From: Desulfospira joergensenii DSM 10085
GTDB taxonomy: Bacteria > Desulfobacterota > Desulfobacteria > Desulfobacterales > Desulfobacteraceae
Length of the DNA: 64,000 bases
Assembly (NCBI RefSeq): GCF_000420085.1
Contig: NZ_ATUG01000002.1
Coordinates: 1,426,001 to 1,490,000 of the forward strand
Reading direction: 5' to 3'
Shown piece after piece: positions 8,845-17,651 of this stretch (position 1 is the stretch's first letter; each line of letters begins with the position of its first letter). A model generated the notes under the pieces. The model worked only from the letters and a program-made list of their open reading frames with translations. It was not told the origin of the DNA and searched no databases. The translations under genes were made by a program, and so were the position numbers.

Positions 8845-9957
8845 ATGAAAGAAAAAGGCTCACGGGCTTCCCTTGTCAAGGAACTGCTCATGGGGTTCTG
8901 CCTGGGGACTGCCAATATCATTCCCGGGGTCTCCGGAGGTACCTTTCTCCTTATCTTCAAGATCTATGAACGTGTATTTGCCGTTCTGGACCGGATCACC
9001 CGAGCAACCCTGCTTACCTTTTCAGGATTGATTTTTTCCCTGGTAAAAGAAGGCGGCTCCAGAGCCGCTTTTAAAGCGCTTGGGGATTTTTTAAGGGAGA
9101 ACGATTTCCTGTTCCTTTTCAAACTCATCGCAGGCGCCGTGGCAGCCATCCTTGCCCTTTCGAGCCTGATGAAATATCTGCTGATCCACCATTTTTCCAT
9201 GACCTATTCCCTGTTCTTCGGCCTGATCCTGGTATCTGTAATCATCCCGGTGAAGATGATCCGGTCCAGAAGGGCGGGATTGATTTTCTGGGCAGTCCTG
9301 GGTGCGGGACTGACCCTCATGGTGGCCTGCCAGGTCAATCCCTATGACAAGGTCAAAATAAAGTCGGATCATTATAAACTTCAGTATGAACAGACCGAAG
9401 CCAAAGATCCGGGAGCCCTCCCCGTGGAAAAAGGGCAGCCGGTATCTACCGGTAAATATACGGGAAAAGAGTATGCATATGCCGTGTTCTGCGGGGCCGT
9501 GTCCATCTCGGCCATGGTCCTGCCCGGCATCAGCGGCTCCCTGGTTCTCATCCTCATGGGGGCATACTTTGACGTTATCTCCGCCATTTCCGCACTAAAA
9601 GATCTTCATTTGGAACCCCTTTTGTTTCTGGGCTCCTTTGGTATGGGCCTGGTGTTTGGCGGCCTTTTGTTTGCCAAGCTGATCAATTACGTGCTCCGGC
9701 GGCATTACGATTCGACCATGGCCTTTCTGACGGGCCTGATGGGGGGATCCCTATATGCTTTATGGCCGTTTAAAAAAGTCATGATCATGGCAGAGCAGTA
9801 CGTTAAGCAGGACGGAGGGATCGCTGTCCTGAACAATGTAAGTGTATACACCAATATCAATATCCTTCCCCAGTCAGGGGTCCAGACAGGGCTCTCCCTT
9901 CTCTTTTTTTGCGCCGGCTGTGCTGTCATGTACGGTTTTGTCCGTCTGGAATCATAA
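8845..9957 (+). CDS. DUF368 polytopic membrane protein
   Basis: 370 residues with about eight to ten hydrophobic segments. The DUF368 signature appears twice, consistent with an internal repeat: FCLGTANIIPGVSGGTFLLI near the N terminus and AMVLPGISGSLVLILMGAY near residue 230. Between the halves is a polar insert (about residues 165-205, rich in K/E). DUF368 proteins of the PopT/UptA group have been linked to undecaprenyl-phosphate recycling in some bacteria. Whether this member does that cannot be read from the sequence. It is coupled to pcm by a 9-bp gap. Confidence 0.85.
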   Translation: MKEKGSRASLVKELLMGFCLGTANIIPGVSGGTFLLIFKIYERVFAVLDRITRATLLTFSGLIFSLVKEGGSRAAFKALGDFLRENDFLFLFKLIAGAVAAILALSSLMKYLLIHHFSMTYSLFFGLILVSVIIPVKMIRSRRAGLIFWAVLGAGLTLMVACQVNPYDKVKIKSDHYKLQYEQTEAKDPGALPVEKGQPVSTGKYTGKEYAYAVFCGAVSISAMVLPGISGSLVLILMGAYFDVISAISALKDLHLEPLLFLGSFGMGLVFGGLLFAKLINYVLRRHYDSTMAFLTGLMGGSLYALWPFKKVMIMAEQYVKQDGGIAVLNNVSVYTNINILPQSGVQTGLSLLFFCAGCAVMYGFVRLES

Positions 9958-9965
9958 ATAATTAA

Positions 9966-9995
9966 TTGACTTTTATTTCATTCAAATTCTATTAT
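9966..9995 (+). promoter_or_regulatory. Predicted sigma-70 promoter for the HDOD gene
   Basis: TTGACT (9966-9971), an 18-bp spacer and TATTAT (9990-9995) lie about 105 bp before the HDOD start, in an AT-rich gap. Confidence 0.5.
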
Positions 9996-10099
9996 CATAA
10001 AAATTCGTGAATCAGGAATAAGGTCCGGTTGGATTGTACCTGTCGACCTCATGATTTTCTAACCATGTAAATCCGGTTTTTCCGGATACTGGGAAAAAT

Positions 10100-11128
10100 A
10101 TGAATAAAAGAACACAGCGTGATGAGACCATTGCAAACGCCATTTCTCTGGAAATTTTAAATTCAGGCTTTAAATTCCCCCCCATGCCGGCCAATGGACC
10201 GAAGCTGATGCAGCTTGTTCGACAACCCGTTGAAAAGATCGATACGGATGAGTTGATCAAATTAATTGAGCCGGATCCGGGGATCTATTCCATGGTGCTG
10301 CAATTGGCTAATTCCATCTACTTCAAAGGGGTGGAAGATGTGGTCAGTTTGCGTTCGGCCATAGGCCGGGTGGGATTGAAAGAGGCCATCGAATCCGTTA
10401 ATTTTTATTTTTTCCAGCGCATGCTTCCCGAAATTCCTGAAATCGAGGGATTTTCTGTCAAACATTATTGGGCATTTTCCTGGGCATGTGCGGTTGCGGC
10501 CAGGCGTCTGGGACACCCAAACCTGGGGCTGAACGTTCTGCCCGGAGAGTTGTATATTGCCGGACTCCTCCATGGCATCGGCAAATTGATCTTTGCCATC
10601 AATCATCCTGACCGGTTTTCAAGGTGTATTCAGATGGCCCGCCAGGAAGAACTGCCCCTCCATGTCATTGAACTGGAAGAATTCGGCACCACCGATGCCC
10701 TGGTGGCATCCAAGCTTCTGGGGGTCTGGAATATCCCCGCAGGCGTTATTGCCGGCGTCCGGCACTATCAGGATCCCGGGGCTGCGCCCAAGGACTCCAG
10801 GGACATTGCGGCCCTGATCCAGTATGCTTACAGTCTTGCCGCCGTATCCGGGATCGGCGCCAATGGGGACGGAATAATCATGCCACCCGAATCCACCTGG
10901 ATTTTGAAAGAATCCAGGTCTCTGCTGACCAAAACCGAGATACGGGAACCTATCACCCGGGAGATCTTCCAGGTCCTGGAAGAAAAATCCGAAAGCGTAA
11001 CCGGGGTCTCTTCCAAAGACAAACAAGACTCCCCGGCCCTTCCCGGCAAAGGCCGGCCCGGTCCAGGTCCAGCCGTGGATCCGGAGAAAAAGGGTCTCTT
11101 CTCCTGGGTGAAGTCTATTTTTACTTAA
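10100..11128 (+). CDS. HDOD-domain signalling protein
   Basis: 342 residues. An HDOD domain (an HD-related output domain usually lacking hydrolase activity) spans about residues 20-220: FKFPPMPANGPKLMQLVRQP, then LIEPDPGIYSMVLQLANS...SLRSAIGRVGLKEAI, a pattern typical of the family. Around residue 160 LHGIGKLIFAIN stands where an HD metal site would be, and the canonical HD pair is not evident. The C-terminal ~50 residues are low-complexity (K, P, G rich) and end in KKGLFSWVKSIFT, a possible amphipathic membrane-contact helix. HDOD proteins usually relay two-component or c-di-GMP signals. No partner is adjacent, so the role is unknown. Confidence 0.82.
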   Translation: MNKRTQRDETIANAISLEILNSGFKFPPMPANGPKLMQLVRQPVEKIDTDELIKLIEPDPGIYSMVLQLANSIYFKGVEDVVSLRSAIGRVGLKEAIESVNFYFFQRMLPEIPEIEGFSVKHYWAFSWACAVAARRLGHPNLGLNVLPGELYIAGLLHGIGKLIFAINHPDRFSRCIQMARQEELPLHVIELEEFGTTDALVASKLLGVWNIPAGVIAGVRHYQDPGAAPKDSRDIAALIQYAYSLAAVSGIGANGDGIIMPPESTWILKESRSLLTKTEIREPITREIFQVLEEKSESVTGVSSKDKQDSPALPGKGRPGPGPAVDPEKKGLFSWVKSIFT

Positions 11129-11160
11129 TTTTTCCGGGGTGTTGCCAAGGGAGAAGTGGC

Positions 11161-12054
11161 CTAGGGGGTTTCGATTTTTATCCGGGCGCTGATACAGGCA
11201 TGACAGGATCCGGACCTGATCCGGGCGGCATCGGAAAGGGAAATTACCCCGGTCAGGTCCTTTGTTCCTGATTCTTGGACAAAAAGCCGGTGAATGTCGG
11301 AAAAGATCATGATTCTGATGGCATCTTCCAATAACTGGTCTGATCCGCAGGTCTGAACCGGGGAAGACATGATGGCCTGTACGGGCTCTCCGGGGTCGGT
11401 CCCGCGCCGGTAGGCCAATGTCAGATCTGTTTTGGATATCACCCCGCAGGGAGTCTTGTCTTTGTCAATAATCAGGATGGCCCCGAACCGGTAAAAGGAC
11501 AGCTCTTCTATGGCCCGGGAGATGGGAAGGCCCTTTATCACCGATTTGATTTCCCGGGTCATGATCTCCTTGACAAGAATCCGTTGGACTTCCTTCCGGG
11601 CTGGGCTGTTTTTTGTCCGGACATGGCCGTATTCGCAGTTGTGACAATACTGGTAAAGCAGACCGACGATATCGGGGTAGGCCAGGGAGCCGATGACCCG
11701 GTCTCCTCCCTTTTCCAGGACATAGAGCCGGTATATGCCCATGGACCGCATGGTATCCAGGGCCTTGTCAATGGCGTCCTGGTATGAACAGAAAAGGGGC
11801 GGACTGCTCATGATATCCTTTATCGGGGTGTCCAGGGGAAAACCGGCATAGTAAGCCCCCATGATATCGGTCTTGGATAAAACTCCCGAGGGTCTTTCTT
11901 CCCGGTCCGTGGCCAGAAGGCCGTTGACCTTGTATTTGGTCAGGGCATTGATTCCTCCGGCAATGGAAGCATCCTGGTCCAGCCGGATCACCTGGCGGCG
12001 CATGGCCCGGCTGACGGCGAGTCCGGTCAATGTTTTTTTTTCTGATCCCGGCAT
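11161..12054 (-). CDS. Four-CBS-domain protein
   Basis: 297 residues made of two Bateman modules. CBS pairs span about residues 12-130 (SRAMRRQVIRLDQDASI..., DIMSSPPLFCSYQDAI...) and 155-285 (VKEIMTREIKSVIKGLPI..., AIMSSPVQTCGSDQLL...). Each CBS carries the GV-(I/L)-S-x-(T/S)-D type ending. CBS pairs commonly bind adenosine nucleotides and regulate a partner. No enzymatic or membrane domain is present. Short Cys-containing segments follow each module (YCHNCEYGH and SCHACISAR), which could bind metal; that is inference. The start lies 3 bp after the stop of the next CBS gene, so the two form one operon. Confidence 0.86.
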   Translation of the reverse strand: MPGSEKKTLTGLAVSRAMRRQVIRLDQDASIAGGINALTKYKVNGLLATDREERPSGVLSKTDIMGAYYAGFPLDTPIKDIMSSPPLFCSYQDAIDKALDTMRSMGIYRLYVLEKGGDRVIGSLAYPDIVGLLYQYCHNCEYGHVRTKNSPARKEVQRILVKEIMTREIKSVIKGLPISRAIEELSFYRFGAILIIDKDKTPCGVISKTDLTLAYRRGTDPGEPVQAIMSSPVQTCGSDQLLEDAIRIMIFSDIHRLFVQESGTKDLTGVISLSDAARIRSGSCHACISARIKIETP

Positions 12055-12057
12055 GGT

Positions 12058-12528
12058 TTACTCCGTAAACCGGTCAAGGAAATTGTAGAAAAGGTCAGAG
12101 ATGTAGACGATCCCCAGAATCTTTTCCTCTTCCACCACGGGAAGGCGCCGGACATGTTTCTTGATCATCAGGTCCAGGACCATGAGAATATGGGTCTGGG
12201 GGGCAACGGTGATGATATCCGGGGTCATGATATCCCCCACCAGTATGGATCGGGTCTTGTCAAAGGCTTTTTCAATGATGCCGGCCATGTCTATATCCTC
12301 CATCCGGCCCCAGATATGGATATGCTTGGGCCTCATGAAAAGGAGGATGTCATACATGGAGATCATACCGGCCAATTGGCCGGAATCGTCAATAACCATC
12401 ATGCCGAAGACTTTACGGCCCTCAAGTTCTGCGGCAGTCTTAAATAATTTTACGGCCTCTGCCACAGGTGTCGTGGGCGTTAGTGTATGAAATTTCGAGG
12501 TCATGATGTCCCGGGCTGTTCTTTGCAT
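12058..12528 (-). CDS. CBS-pair protein
   Basis: 156 residues from the ATG at 12528, which has AAGGA 9 nt upstream; an in-frame upstream ATG at 12573 lacks such support. One CBS pair: ARDIMTSKFHTLTPTTPV at the N terminus and VGDIMTPDIITVAPQTHILM in the second half. A linker carries IHIWGRMEDIDM. It ends YISDLFYNFLDRFTE. It is co-transcribed with the four-CBS protein downstream. Such stand-alone CBS proteins usually sense AMP/ATP or SAM, but the ligand cannot be told here. Confidence 0.84.
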   Translation of the reverse strand: MQRTARDIMTSKFHTLTPTTPVAEAVKLFKTAAELEGRKVFGMMVIDDSGQLAGMISMYDILLFMRPKHIHIWGRMEDIDMAGIIEKAFDKTRSILVGDIMTPDIITVAPQTHILMVLDLMIKKHVRRLPVVEEEKILGIVYISDLFYNFLDRFTE

Positions 12529-12661
12529 GATCTGATCCTTTCCAGTGAACGGGCAGGTTTCAAGGAGTCGCATTGAACATTACACCAATCTATATAATAC
12601 GGAATCCGGGTAAAAAAAAGGGTTTTTATCAGGTTTTTAAACGGGTTGGCTTTTCAGGATT

Positions 12662-13540
12662 TTATTGTTCCTCGGGGGGAAATGCCACCACTTCGTCAAT
12701 GGAGCCGGCGTCGCAGAAGAGCATGACCAGGCGGTCCAACCCCAGTGCGATTCCGGCGGCTTCGGGCATGGATCCAAGGTCGGAAAGGAATTTTTCAGGC
12801 AGGGGCAGACCGTCCATGCCCCTGGCACTCCGAACCCGGTTCTCCTGTTCAAACCGGCTGCGTTGGATTTTGGGGTCAATGAGTTCTGTAAATCCGTTGG
12901 CCAGTTCGATCCCGGCCATATAAAGCTCAAATCTCTGGGCCAGATTTGAATTGTCCGGCTTGAGCCGGGCCAGGGAGGCCATGGAAGCCGGGTAGTCAAG
13001 CAGGATGCAGGGCTGTTCCAGGCCCAGACAAGGTTCGATCTCAAAGCCCATGATCTCGTCGAACCTGCCCGACTCCAGGGCCTGGTCCATGGACAGGGAA
13101 GCGTATTCCCTGAAGGCCTGGGCCACGGTGAGTCTTTTGAAATCCGGGGCCAGGTCGAGGATTCTGCCCCGGCAGGCCAGCCTTGTGTCCATGTCCAGTC
13201 CCCGGGAAATGTGGCGTATCAGATCCTGGCACTGGTCCATGAGATCCTCATAGGTTTCCCGGGCCCCGTACCATTCGAGGAGGGTCAGTTCGGGCAGGTG
13301 AAACCGCCCCCTTTCATTGCTTCGGAAGCACTTGCAGATCTGGAAGATCTTTGGGATTCCCCGGGAAAGGAGCCGTTTCATATAAAGTTCCGGCGAGGCC
13401 TGGAGGTACAGGGGGGATTCTCCGGAAAAGGCCCTTGCCGGGTCGATGTGGGCCTCGGGAATAATGGCCGGTCCCATGACGGGGGTTTCCACTTCCAAAT
13501 ATCCGTTTTGAATAAAAAAGTCCCTTGTGAGCCGGATCAC
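12662..13540 (-). CDS. epmA: Elongation factor P lysine ligase-like protein (EpmA/GenX/PoxA)
   Basis: Class II lysyl-tRNA-synthetase paralogue without the anticodon-binding domain. In EpmA this core attaches beta-lysine to EF-P. Visible motifs are YLEVETPVMGPA (motif 1 region), FRSNERGRFHLPELTLLEWY (motif 2) and GIALGLDRLVMLF (motif 3). The first canonical start is GTG at 13540 (292 residues). Recognisable family sequence (S-I-K-N-L-R-T-R-S-L) continues about ten codons upstream in frame, where there is no ATG, GTG or TTG. The real start is therefore uncertain and may be a rare codon such as ATT. The gene follows the deacetylase-like gene by ~100 bp. No efp or epmB is nearby. Confidence 0.8.
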   Translation of the reverse strand: MIRLTRDFFIQNGYLEVETPVMGPAIIPEAHIDPARAFSGESPLYLQASPELYMKRLLSRGIPKIFQICKCFRSNERGRFHLPELTLLEWYGARETYEDLMDQCQDLIRHISRGLDMDTRLACRGRILDLAPDFKRLTVAQAFREYASLSMDQALESGRFDEIMGFEIEPCLGLEQPCILLDYPASMASLARLKPDNSNLAQRFELYMAGIELANGFTELIDPKIQRSRFEQENRVRSARGMDGLPLPEKFLSDLGSMPEAAGIALGLDRLVMLFCDAGSIDEVVAFPPEEQ

Positions 13541-13641
13541 AAGGGACCTTGTCCTTAGATTTTTAATACTCCCGGTAAGGAAAAAGTCCTTCCGGACTCC
13601 CTCCTTTCTGCTCTGGCTGTTCCCGCTGATAACCGTTCTCG

Positions 13642-14955
13642 CTATTTTTTGATCAGGTACTGGTCCTTGGGACGGTCCTGGAGGCAGATCCGGTTGTACT
13701 TGGCCGGGTCGGCCTTGTCAAAGAACTCATATCCCTTTTCAATACAGGAGGCACAGGCATTGATGGGAATGTGCACCCCCAGAAGGTGTCTTCCCGGTGC
13801 GGCCTGTGAGTCAATTTCAAAACTTCCGCCGCAGTCCCTGCAGATCCAGATCTTTTCCTTCTGGCGTTCAAAGATGTTGTCCGTGTCATAGAAGATTTCC
13901 CGGTGGCGGACCTGGAGTTCTCCCGGGGTTCCGGCCTTTTCCCTCAGGGATTCTCTCTGGGCCCAGTAGGCGTTGATTTGGTCCGTGGTCTTTTTAATCT
14001 TGTCTGTGATGCTCACGGACTGCTTGAGTTTTTCCGGGTTGTAGTCCGGTTCCACCACGCCCGAGTAATCGATTCCGGCCATGGCCAGAATGATGCCTAA
14101 ATTGACATATGGAAGGGCTCCCTCAATGGCGTATCCGCCTTCCAGAACGGCAATGTCCGGCTTTAACAGGGTGGTCAGCTGGGCATATCCCTGGGCGGAA
14201 AAATTCATATTGGTCAAAGGATCGGTGTAGTGGTTGTCCTGACCTGCTGAGTTGACCACGAGATCGGGCTTGAATTCATCCAGCACCGGCAGGACACAGT
14301 TCCGGATCACGTACAAATAGCCTTCGGTGGAGGTGCCCGGAGGCAGGGGAATGTTCAGGTTGGATCCCCTGGCGTTGGGCCCGCCCAGTTCCCCGGGAAA
14401 ACCGGTGCCCGGGTACATGGTCCGGCCGTCCTGGTGAAGGGAGATGAAAAGGACATCCGGATCATGCCAGTAAATGTCGTTGGTGCCGTCTCCATGGTGG
14501 CAGTCCGTGTCAATGATGGCGATTTTTTTCAGGCCGTATTTGGACCGGATGTGCTCCACCATGATCGCCTCCATATTGATATGGCAGAATCCCCTGCCGC
14601 CGTGGGATACCCGCATGGAGTGATGGCCCGGGGGCCTGACAAGGGCGAATCCGTTTTTGACTTCCCGGGTCAGAACGGCATCGGCAATGGCTTTGGCCCC
14701 GCCTGCACTGATGAGATGGGATTCTGTGGTGATGCTCTTTTCGTCCGGGACACAGAAGTGGGTTCTCTGGATATCCTCCGGGGTGGCCAGATCGGGTTTG
14801 TATTCAATGATGCCGGGAATGTCAAAAATTCCCTCCTCGGTGACCTGGTCCTGGGTGTAGAGGAGCCGTTCCTCCCGTTCGGGATGGGTGGGATCAATGG
14901 CCCAGTCAAAGGCAGGGAAAAATACGAGTCCTGTTTTATTTGATGCTTTTAACAT
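13642..14955 (-). CDS. Histone-deacetylase-superfamily amidohydrolase with C-terminal zinc ribbon
   Basis: 437 residues. The catalytic domain (about 1-310) has RPPGHH (107-112), DTDCHHGDGT (149-158) and NSAGQDNHYTDPL, matching the class II/acetylpolyamine amidohydrolase layout with zinc-ligand Asp and His residues. A separate ~75-residue tail carries two CxxC pairs (Cys372/375 and Cys401/404), a probable structural zinc ribbon that most family members lack. The substrate is unknown; acetylated polyamines, amino acids or lysines are all possible. It starts 9 bp after the hydantoinase-like gene, so they are in one operon. That pairing hints at cleavage of linear or cyclic amides, but this is only inference. 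Confidence 0.86.
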   Translation of the reverse strand: MLKASNKTGLVFFPAFDWAIDPTHPEREERLLYTQDQVTEEGIFDIPGIIEYKPDLATPEDIQRTHFCVPDEKSITTESHLISAGGAKAIADAVLTREVKNGFALVRPPGHHSMRVSHGGRGFCHINMEAIMVEHIRSKYGLKKIAIIDTDCHHGDGTNDIYWHDPDVLFISLHQDGRTMYPGTGFPGELGGPNARGSNLNIPLPPGTSTEGYLYVIRNCVLPVLDEFKPDLVVNSAGQDNHYTDPLTNMNFSAQGYAQLTTLLKPDIAVLEGGYAIEGALPYVNLGIILAMAGIDYSGVVEPDYNPEKLKQSVSITDKIKKTTDQINAYWAQRESLREKAGTPGELQVRHREIFYDTDNIFERQKEKIWICRDCGGSFEIDSQAAPGRHLLGVHIPINACASCIEKGYEFFDKADPAKYNRICLQDRPKDQYLIKK

Positions 14956-14964
14956 GATTCCCTC

Positions 14965-16644
14965 TCAACTTGATTGTAAAACCGTATCATAGCCTTTGAT
15001 GAGACCCGGTTTGAGCTGAATTTTGGTCCTGAATATTTTCCCCTTGGGCGAAAAATTTCTGACGATATTGAACTGCTGGAACTCAACCACCTCCACTTCA
15101 TCCAGGTTTTCAGCATCCGCACCTGAATTGACGGCCTTTTCCTTTAAGAGTCCATAGGCGGTCTCAATGAGATCGTCTTCTGAAAATGTCTTTGAGATCG
15201 GTTCTGCGAAATCCTCTTCATGGGCAGTGACAATACCCTGTTCCGTATCTGCATTCAGGGAAACCTCACAGGTGGTTCTGGCACAGGCCGCCCCGATGGC
15301 GTTGGCAACGGAAGATTCCGGAACCGCCAGGGTTTCAATCTGATAGAGTTCTTCAATCTTTTTTGCAAAGTACTCGGACGGGCCGCCTAAAATAAGGATT
15401 TTCTCGGGGCTGAGCTTATACCCCTCCAGAAATTCATGGACCGTGTAAACCGGTTTTGAATTGATCTGATCGATCATTTCAAAGGTCTTTTTAAGGATAA
15501 TGGAACAGCAGCGTTTAAAGATCATTTCAGCCGCCTCCAGATCCGTCAGCCCCAATTGTTCCGCAATTTCATGGATGCCCTGAGCGGCTTTTTCCCGGTC
15601 CCCCTGGTCCATGAGGCCTAGGACAACCAGGGCGTCCGTCGGGGTGGGCACAGGTCCGCCAAAGGCCATGGCCGGCCCTTTCCGGTCGGGTCCGATAATT
15701 AATTGGCCATGATCCACCCGGAGGACCGAATCCCCTCCGATCCCCTTGGAATCGGTTCTCAGGGACCGGATCAGGCTCTTGTACTGTCCCCGCTGGATCC
15801 CCACCGGCTCCAGAATCGGAGCCCTGTCCACCAGAAAGGCGATATCCGTCGTGGTTCCCCCGATATCCAGGACAATGGCATCCTGGCCTTTGGGTGCATG
15901 GGGGATGGCTCCCATGATGCTGGCAGCCGGGCCGGAAAGAACGGTTTGTCCCGGGAAGTCCATGGAGGACTCCAGGGTCATGGTGCCCCCGTCGGCTTTT
16001 AGGATCTGGATGGGCACGGTCAGGCCCATTTTTTCAAGGGAGTTTTCAACCGCCTCAAAAAAGGATTTATGAAGGGAAAATACAGCGGCATTTAAATGGG
16101 TGGTGGCGATTCTCCTGGGAAAGTTGAGGTTGCCGGAAACATGGTGGCCCAGGAAAACCTTTTTAAAGTACTTGTTCAGGATCCGCTTGATCAGGATTTC
16201 ATGGGAGGGATTTCTGACACAGAATTTGCTGACCACGCCCACATATTCCACCCCCGCCTTTTTGAGCTTTTTGGCTATGTCCTTGATCTGAATTTCGTTT
16301 ACCGGGGCCTTTTCACGGCCCCTGTGATTGATGGATCCGGCAACGGGATAATAATGTTCTCCTGTACGAAAGAATTCGGGATCAATGCCCGGGCCGGCGG
16401 AAACAATCATGCCCACGGGCTCCATGGTCTGCTGGACAATGGCGTTGGTGGTCAAAGTGGTTGAGATCACTACCCGTTCGACCTGCTTGGGATCAATGTC
16501 GTCTATGAGCCGGGTAAATCCTGAAAGTACACTTTTGAACAAATCGTCAGGGTCTGTGGGGACTTTTATCTTTTTTTCAATGCCCGTACTGCTGATAAGA
16601 ACAGCATCCGTATGTGTGCCGCCAACATCTAGACCAATAATCAT
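14965..16644 (-). CDS. Hydantoinase/oxoprolinase-family protein (HyuA-like)
   Basis: 559 residues. The N terminus MIIGLDVGGTHTDAVLI is the ASKHA-type phosphate-binding motif. A second nucleotide-binding motif is VLDIGGTTTDIAFLVD near residue 295, and the HyuA body lies in between (VVISTTLTTNAIVQQ; RRIATTHLNAAVF; LSGPAASIMGAI). It is shorter than classical HyuA (~680 residues), and no HyuB subunit gene is adjacent. It is therefore probably not a conventional N-methylhydantoinase; a stand-alone ATP-dependent hydrolase or activator is as likely. GGAAGG precedes the ATG. It heads the operon with the deacetylase-like gene. An operator-like palindrome lies ~40 bp upstream. Confidence 0.82.
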   Translation of the reverse strand: MIIGLDVGGTHTDAVLISSTGIEKKIKVPTDPDDLFKSVLSGFTRLIDDIDPKQVERVVISTTLTTNAIVQQTMEPVGMIVSAGPGIDPEFFRTGEHYYPVAGSINHRGREKAPVNEIQIKDIAKKLKKAGVEYVGVVSKFCVRNPSHEILIKRILNKYFKKVFLGHHVSGNLNFPRRIATTHLNAAVFSLHKSFFEAVENSLEKMGLTVPIQILKADGGTMTLESSMDFPGQTVLSGPAASIMGAIPHAPKGQDAIVLDIGGTTTDIAFLVDRAPILEPVGIQRGQYKSLIRSLRTDSKGIGGDSVLRVDHGQLIIGPDRKGPAMAFGGPVPTPTDALVVLGLMDQGDREKAAQGIHEIAEQLGLTDLEAAEMIFKRCCSIILKKTFEMIDQINSKPVYTVHEFLEGYKLSPEKILILGGPSEYFAKKIEELYQIETLAVPESSVANAIGAACARTTCEVSLNADTEQGIVTAHEEDFAEPISKTFSEDDLIETAYGLLKEKAVNSGADAENLDEVEVVEFQQFNIVRNFSPKGKIFRTKIQLKPGLIKGYDTVLQSS

Positions 16645-16683
16645 GGCACCTTCCTAAATTTCTTTTGGTTTTATCAACCCTTG

Positions 16684-16699
16684 GTTACGCTAGTGTAAC
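16684..16699. promoter_or_regulatory. 16-bp near-perfect palindrome, candidate operator
   Basis: GTTACGCTAGTGTAAC is symmetric in 7 of 8 positions per half. It sits in the 196-bp gap between the divergent hydantoinase-like and enoyl-CoA hydratase genes. The form resembles TetR- or GntR-type operators. Confidence 0.5.
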
Positions 16700-16840
16700 A
16701 CTGCGGAGCTTGTCAGAAAAAGCAGGGGTTGTCAATGAAGTTTTCTCTGGTTTTCCAGAATATTTCCCGGCTTTTAAAGAGCCAGGATTGATGGTATAAG
16801 CCAGTCAGGAAAAGATATAAACAACCTTTAAGGAGTGGCC

Positions 16841-17563
16841 ATGGAAGTCGTTAAGTGGACCGGGAAAGAAGGGGTTGCCGTCATTGAAATGTGCAACAAG
16901 GCAAATAAGCATAATCTTGAATTTGCAGAACAGATGAACCAATGTCTTGACCAGGTGCTGGATGACAGGGATCTTTTTTCCATTGTTCTCACCTCTTCGG
17001 ATGAGAAGAATTTCTCCCAGGGCATTGATGTGGAATGGCTGGGACAAAAATTTGCTGAAAAGGATTTTGCCGCCATAAAATCCTTTATGTACGGGATGAA
17101 CAATATTTTTAAAAGATTGCTTCTCATGCCCATGCCGGTGATCGCCGCCATCAATGGCCATGCCTTTGGGAACGGAGCCATTCTCTCCTGTGCCTGTGAT
17201 TTCAGATTCATGAAAAAGGACAGGGGGTTTTTCTGCTTTCCCGAGGTGGATGTCAATATTCCCTTTCTTCCCGGAATGATCTCCTTTGTCAGAAAGGCCG
17301 TGCCGGAACCTCTGTTCAACGAGATGATTTTGTCGGGGAAGCGGATGACCGCGCCCCAGCTGGAACAGGGGGGTGTGATCCTGAAGGCATGTGAAAACCG
17401 GGAAGCCCTGATGGCCGATGCCCTTGAATACGCGGGGACCTATAAAAAACCCAGGCCCATATTTGGAGAGTTGAAGAAAAGGATGCACAAAGAGATCATC
17501 CGGGTCATTGTAGAGGAAGACCCAGAGTTTATAGAGCCTCTCAACCTGATGACGGGTCATTAA
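16841..17563 (+). CDS. Enoyl-CoA hydratase/isomerase family protein
   Basis: 240 residues, a single crotonase domain. The oxyanion-hole segments are VLTSSDEKNFSQGIDVEWLG and AAINGHAFGNGAILSCACDF. The region FCFPEVDVNIPFLPGMISFV follows. The catalytic Glu pair of true hydratases is not clear. The pattern FPEVDVNI...PG is closer to delta3,delta2-enoyl-CoA isomerases, so the reaction is uncertain. The start is the ATG at 16841 with TTTAAGGAG 5 nt upstream; an in-frame GTG two codons earlier is rejected. Monocistronic. The shared palindrome upstream could coordinate it with the hydantoinase operon. Confidence 0.83.
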   Translation: MEVVKWTGKEGVAVIEMCNKANKHNLEFAEQMNQCLDQVLDDRDLFSIVLTSSDEKNFSQGIDVEWLGQKFAEKDFAAIKSFMYGMNNIFKRLLLMPMPVIAAINGHAFGNGAILSCACDFRFMKKDRGFFCFPEVDVNIPFLPGMISFVRKAVPEPLFNEMILSGKRMTAPQLEQGGVILKACENREALMADALEYAGTYKKPRPIFGELKKRMHKEIIRVIVEEDPEFIEPLNLMTGH

Positions 17564-17651
17564 ACAGACAAATTTAGGCTCCCCTTGTCAAGCCGGATGG
17601 AATTCAGGCTCATGACCAACCATGCGGCAGCCATTGCCTTCAGTTCCGAAA

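Noticed and set aside
16805-17560. 251-codon minus-strand open frame opposite the enoyl-CoA hydratase gene
   Set aside because: Mirror image of a recognisable crotonase gene. The His/Phe/Gly-rich translation is typical of an antisense shadow.
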